Notes under the pieces: model-generated
What the model saw: only the letters and a program-made list of their open reading frames with translations
Databases searched by the model: none
What the model was told of the DNA's origin: nothing
In this document: positions 63,992-64,000 of the stretch, piece after piece
How positions within the stretch are numbered: the first letter of the stretch is position 1
How the letters are laid out: each line of letters begins with the position of its first letter
Translations under genes and position numbers: made by a program
From: JBEVJK01 sp963791325
GTDB taxonomy: Bacteria; Pseudomonadota; Alphaproteobacteria; Rhizobiales; Rhizobiaceae
Assembly: GCA_963791325.1 (NCBI GenBank)
Contig: CAWBRU010000015.1
Span: forward strand, 1 to 64,000
Length of the DNA: 64,000 bases
Direction: 5' to 3'

Positions 63992-64000
63992 GACTTCGCG

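Overview
The window is high-GC alphaproteobacterial DNA, most likely from a Rhizobiales member near Mesorhizobium. The basis is gene content: non-phosphorylative acid-sugar catabolism with several sugar ABC importers, many class III cyclase/TPR proteins, PRC-barrel, DUF1003 and PhnA-like genes, and intergenic palindromes of a kind common in rhizobia. No rRNA, tRNA or CRISPR array was recognised.

Region 1 (1 to about 29.2 kb) is gene-poor accessory DNA. Small unrecognised genes lie among fragments: an amino-acid ABC permease, an agmatinase-type ureohydrolase, a helicase, a sigma factor, a truncated IS256 transposase, an IS3 OrfA, and two genes whose pieces lie in opposite orientation. Larger intact genes are a P450 with a twin-arginine signal peptide (4948-6504), a cyclase/alpha-beta hydrolase fusion (10733-12133), a DUF1003 protein, a PhnA-like membrane protein and an SDR. 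A SAM/cyclase/AAA/TPR regulator (12722-16094) is broken by one frameshift. An XRE regulator at 20.4-20.7 kb carries two matching palindromes and faces a run of tiny overlapping genes. The 3' end of a tyrosine recombinase (29052-29225) suggests an island edge.

Region 2 (29.5-53.5 kb) is a catabolic and transport cluster. It starts with an aminotransferase, a MarR-GNAT protein, CutC and a lactonase. A colinear operon follows (34.25-41.85 kb): MaoC hydratase, CaiB/BaiF CoA-transferase, a solute-binding-like protein without a signal peptide, and a ribose-type ABC importer. All seven genes carry single-base indels, about 36 in 7.6 kb, nearly all in short homopolymers; sequence error is the leading explanation. 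Next come an intact amidohydrolase, an IclR regulator, a MalEFGK-type importer, an enolase-superfamily enzyme, a sugar mutarotase, a Gfo/Idh/MocA oxidoreductase, a second MaoC protein, a 2-keto-3-deoxy-L-fuconate dehydrogenase-like SDR and an L-fuconate dehydratase. Together they point to uptake and oxidation of L-fucose or a related 6-deoxy sugar through lactone, aldonate and 2-keto-3-deoxy acid. The closing hydrolase or aldolase is not in the window.

Region 3 (53.7-64 kb) holds a beta-keto acid cleavage enzyme, a frameshifted VOC protein, a carboxymuconolactone decarboxylase-like protein, a membrane protein, a TolB/TPR regulator, a PhzF-family protein, a MacA/MacB-type efflux set and a NUDIX protein running to the window edge.
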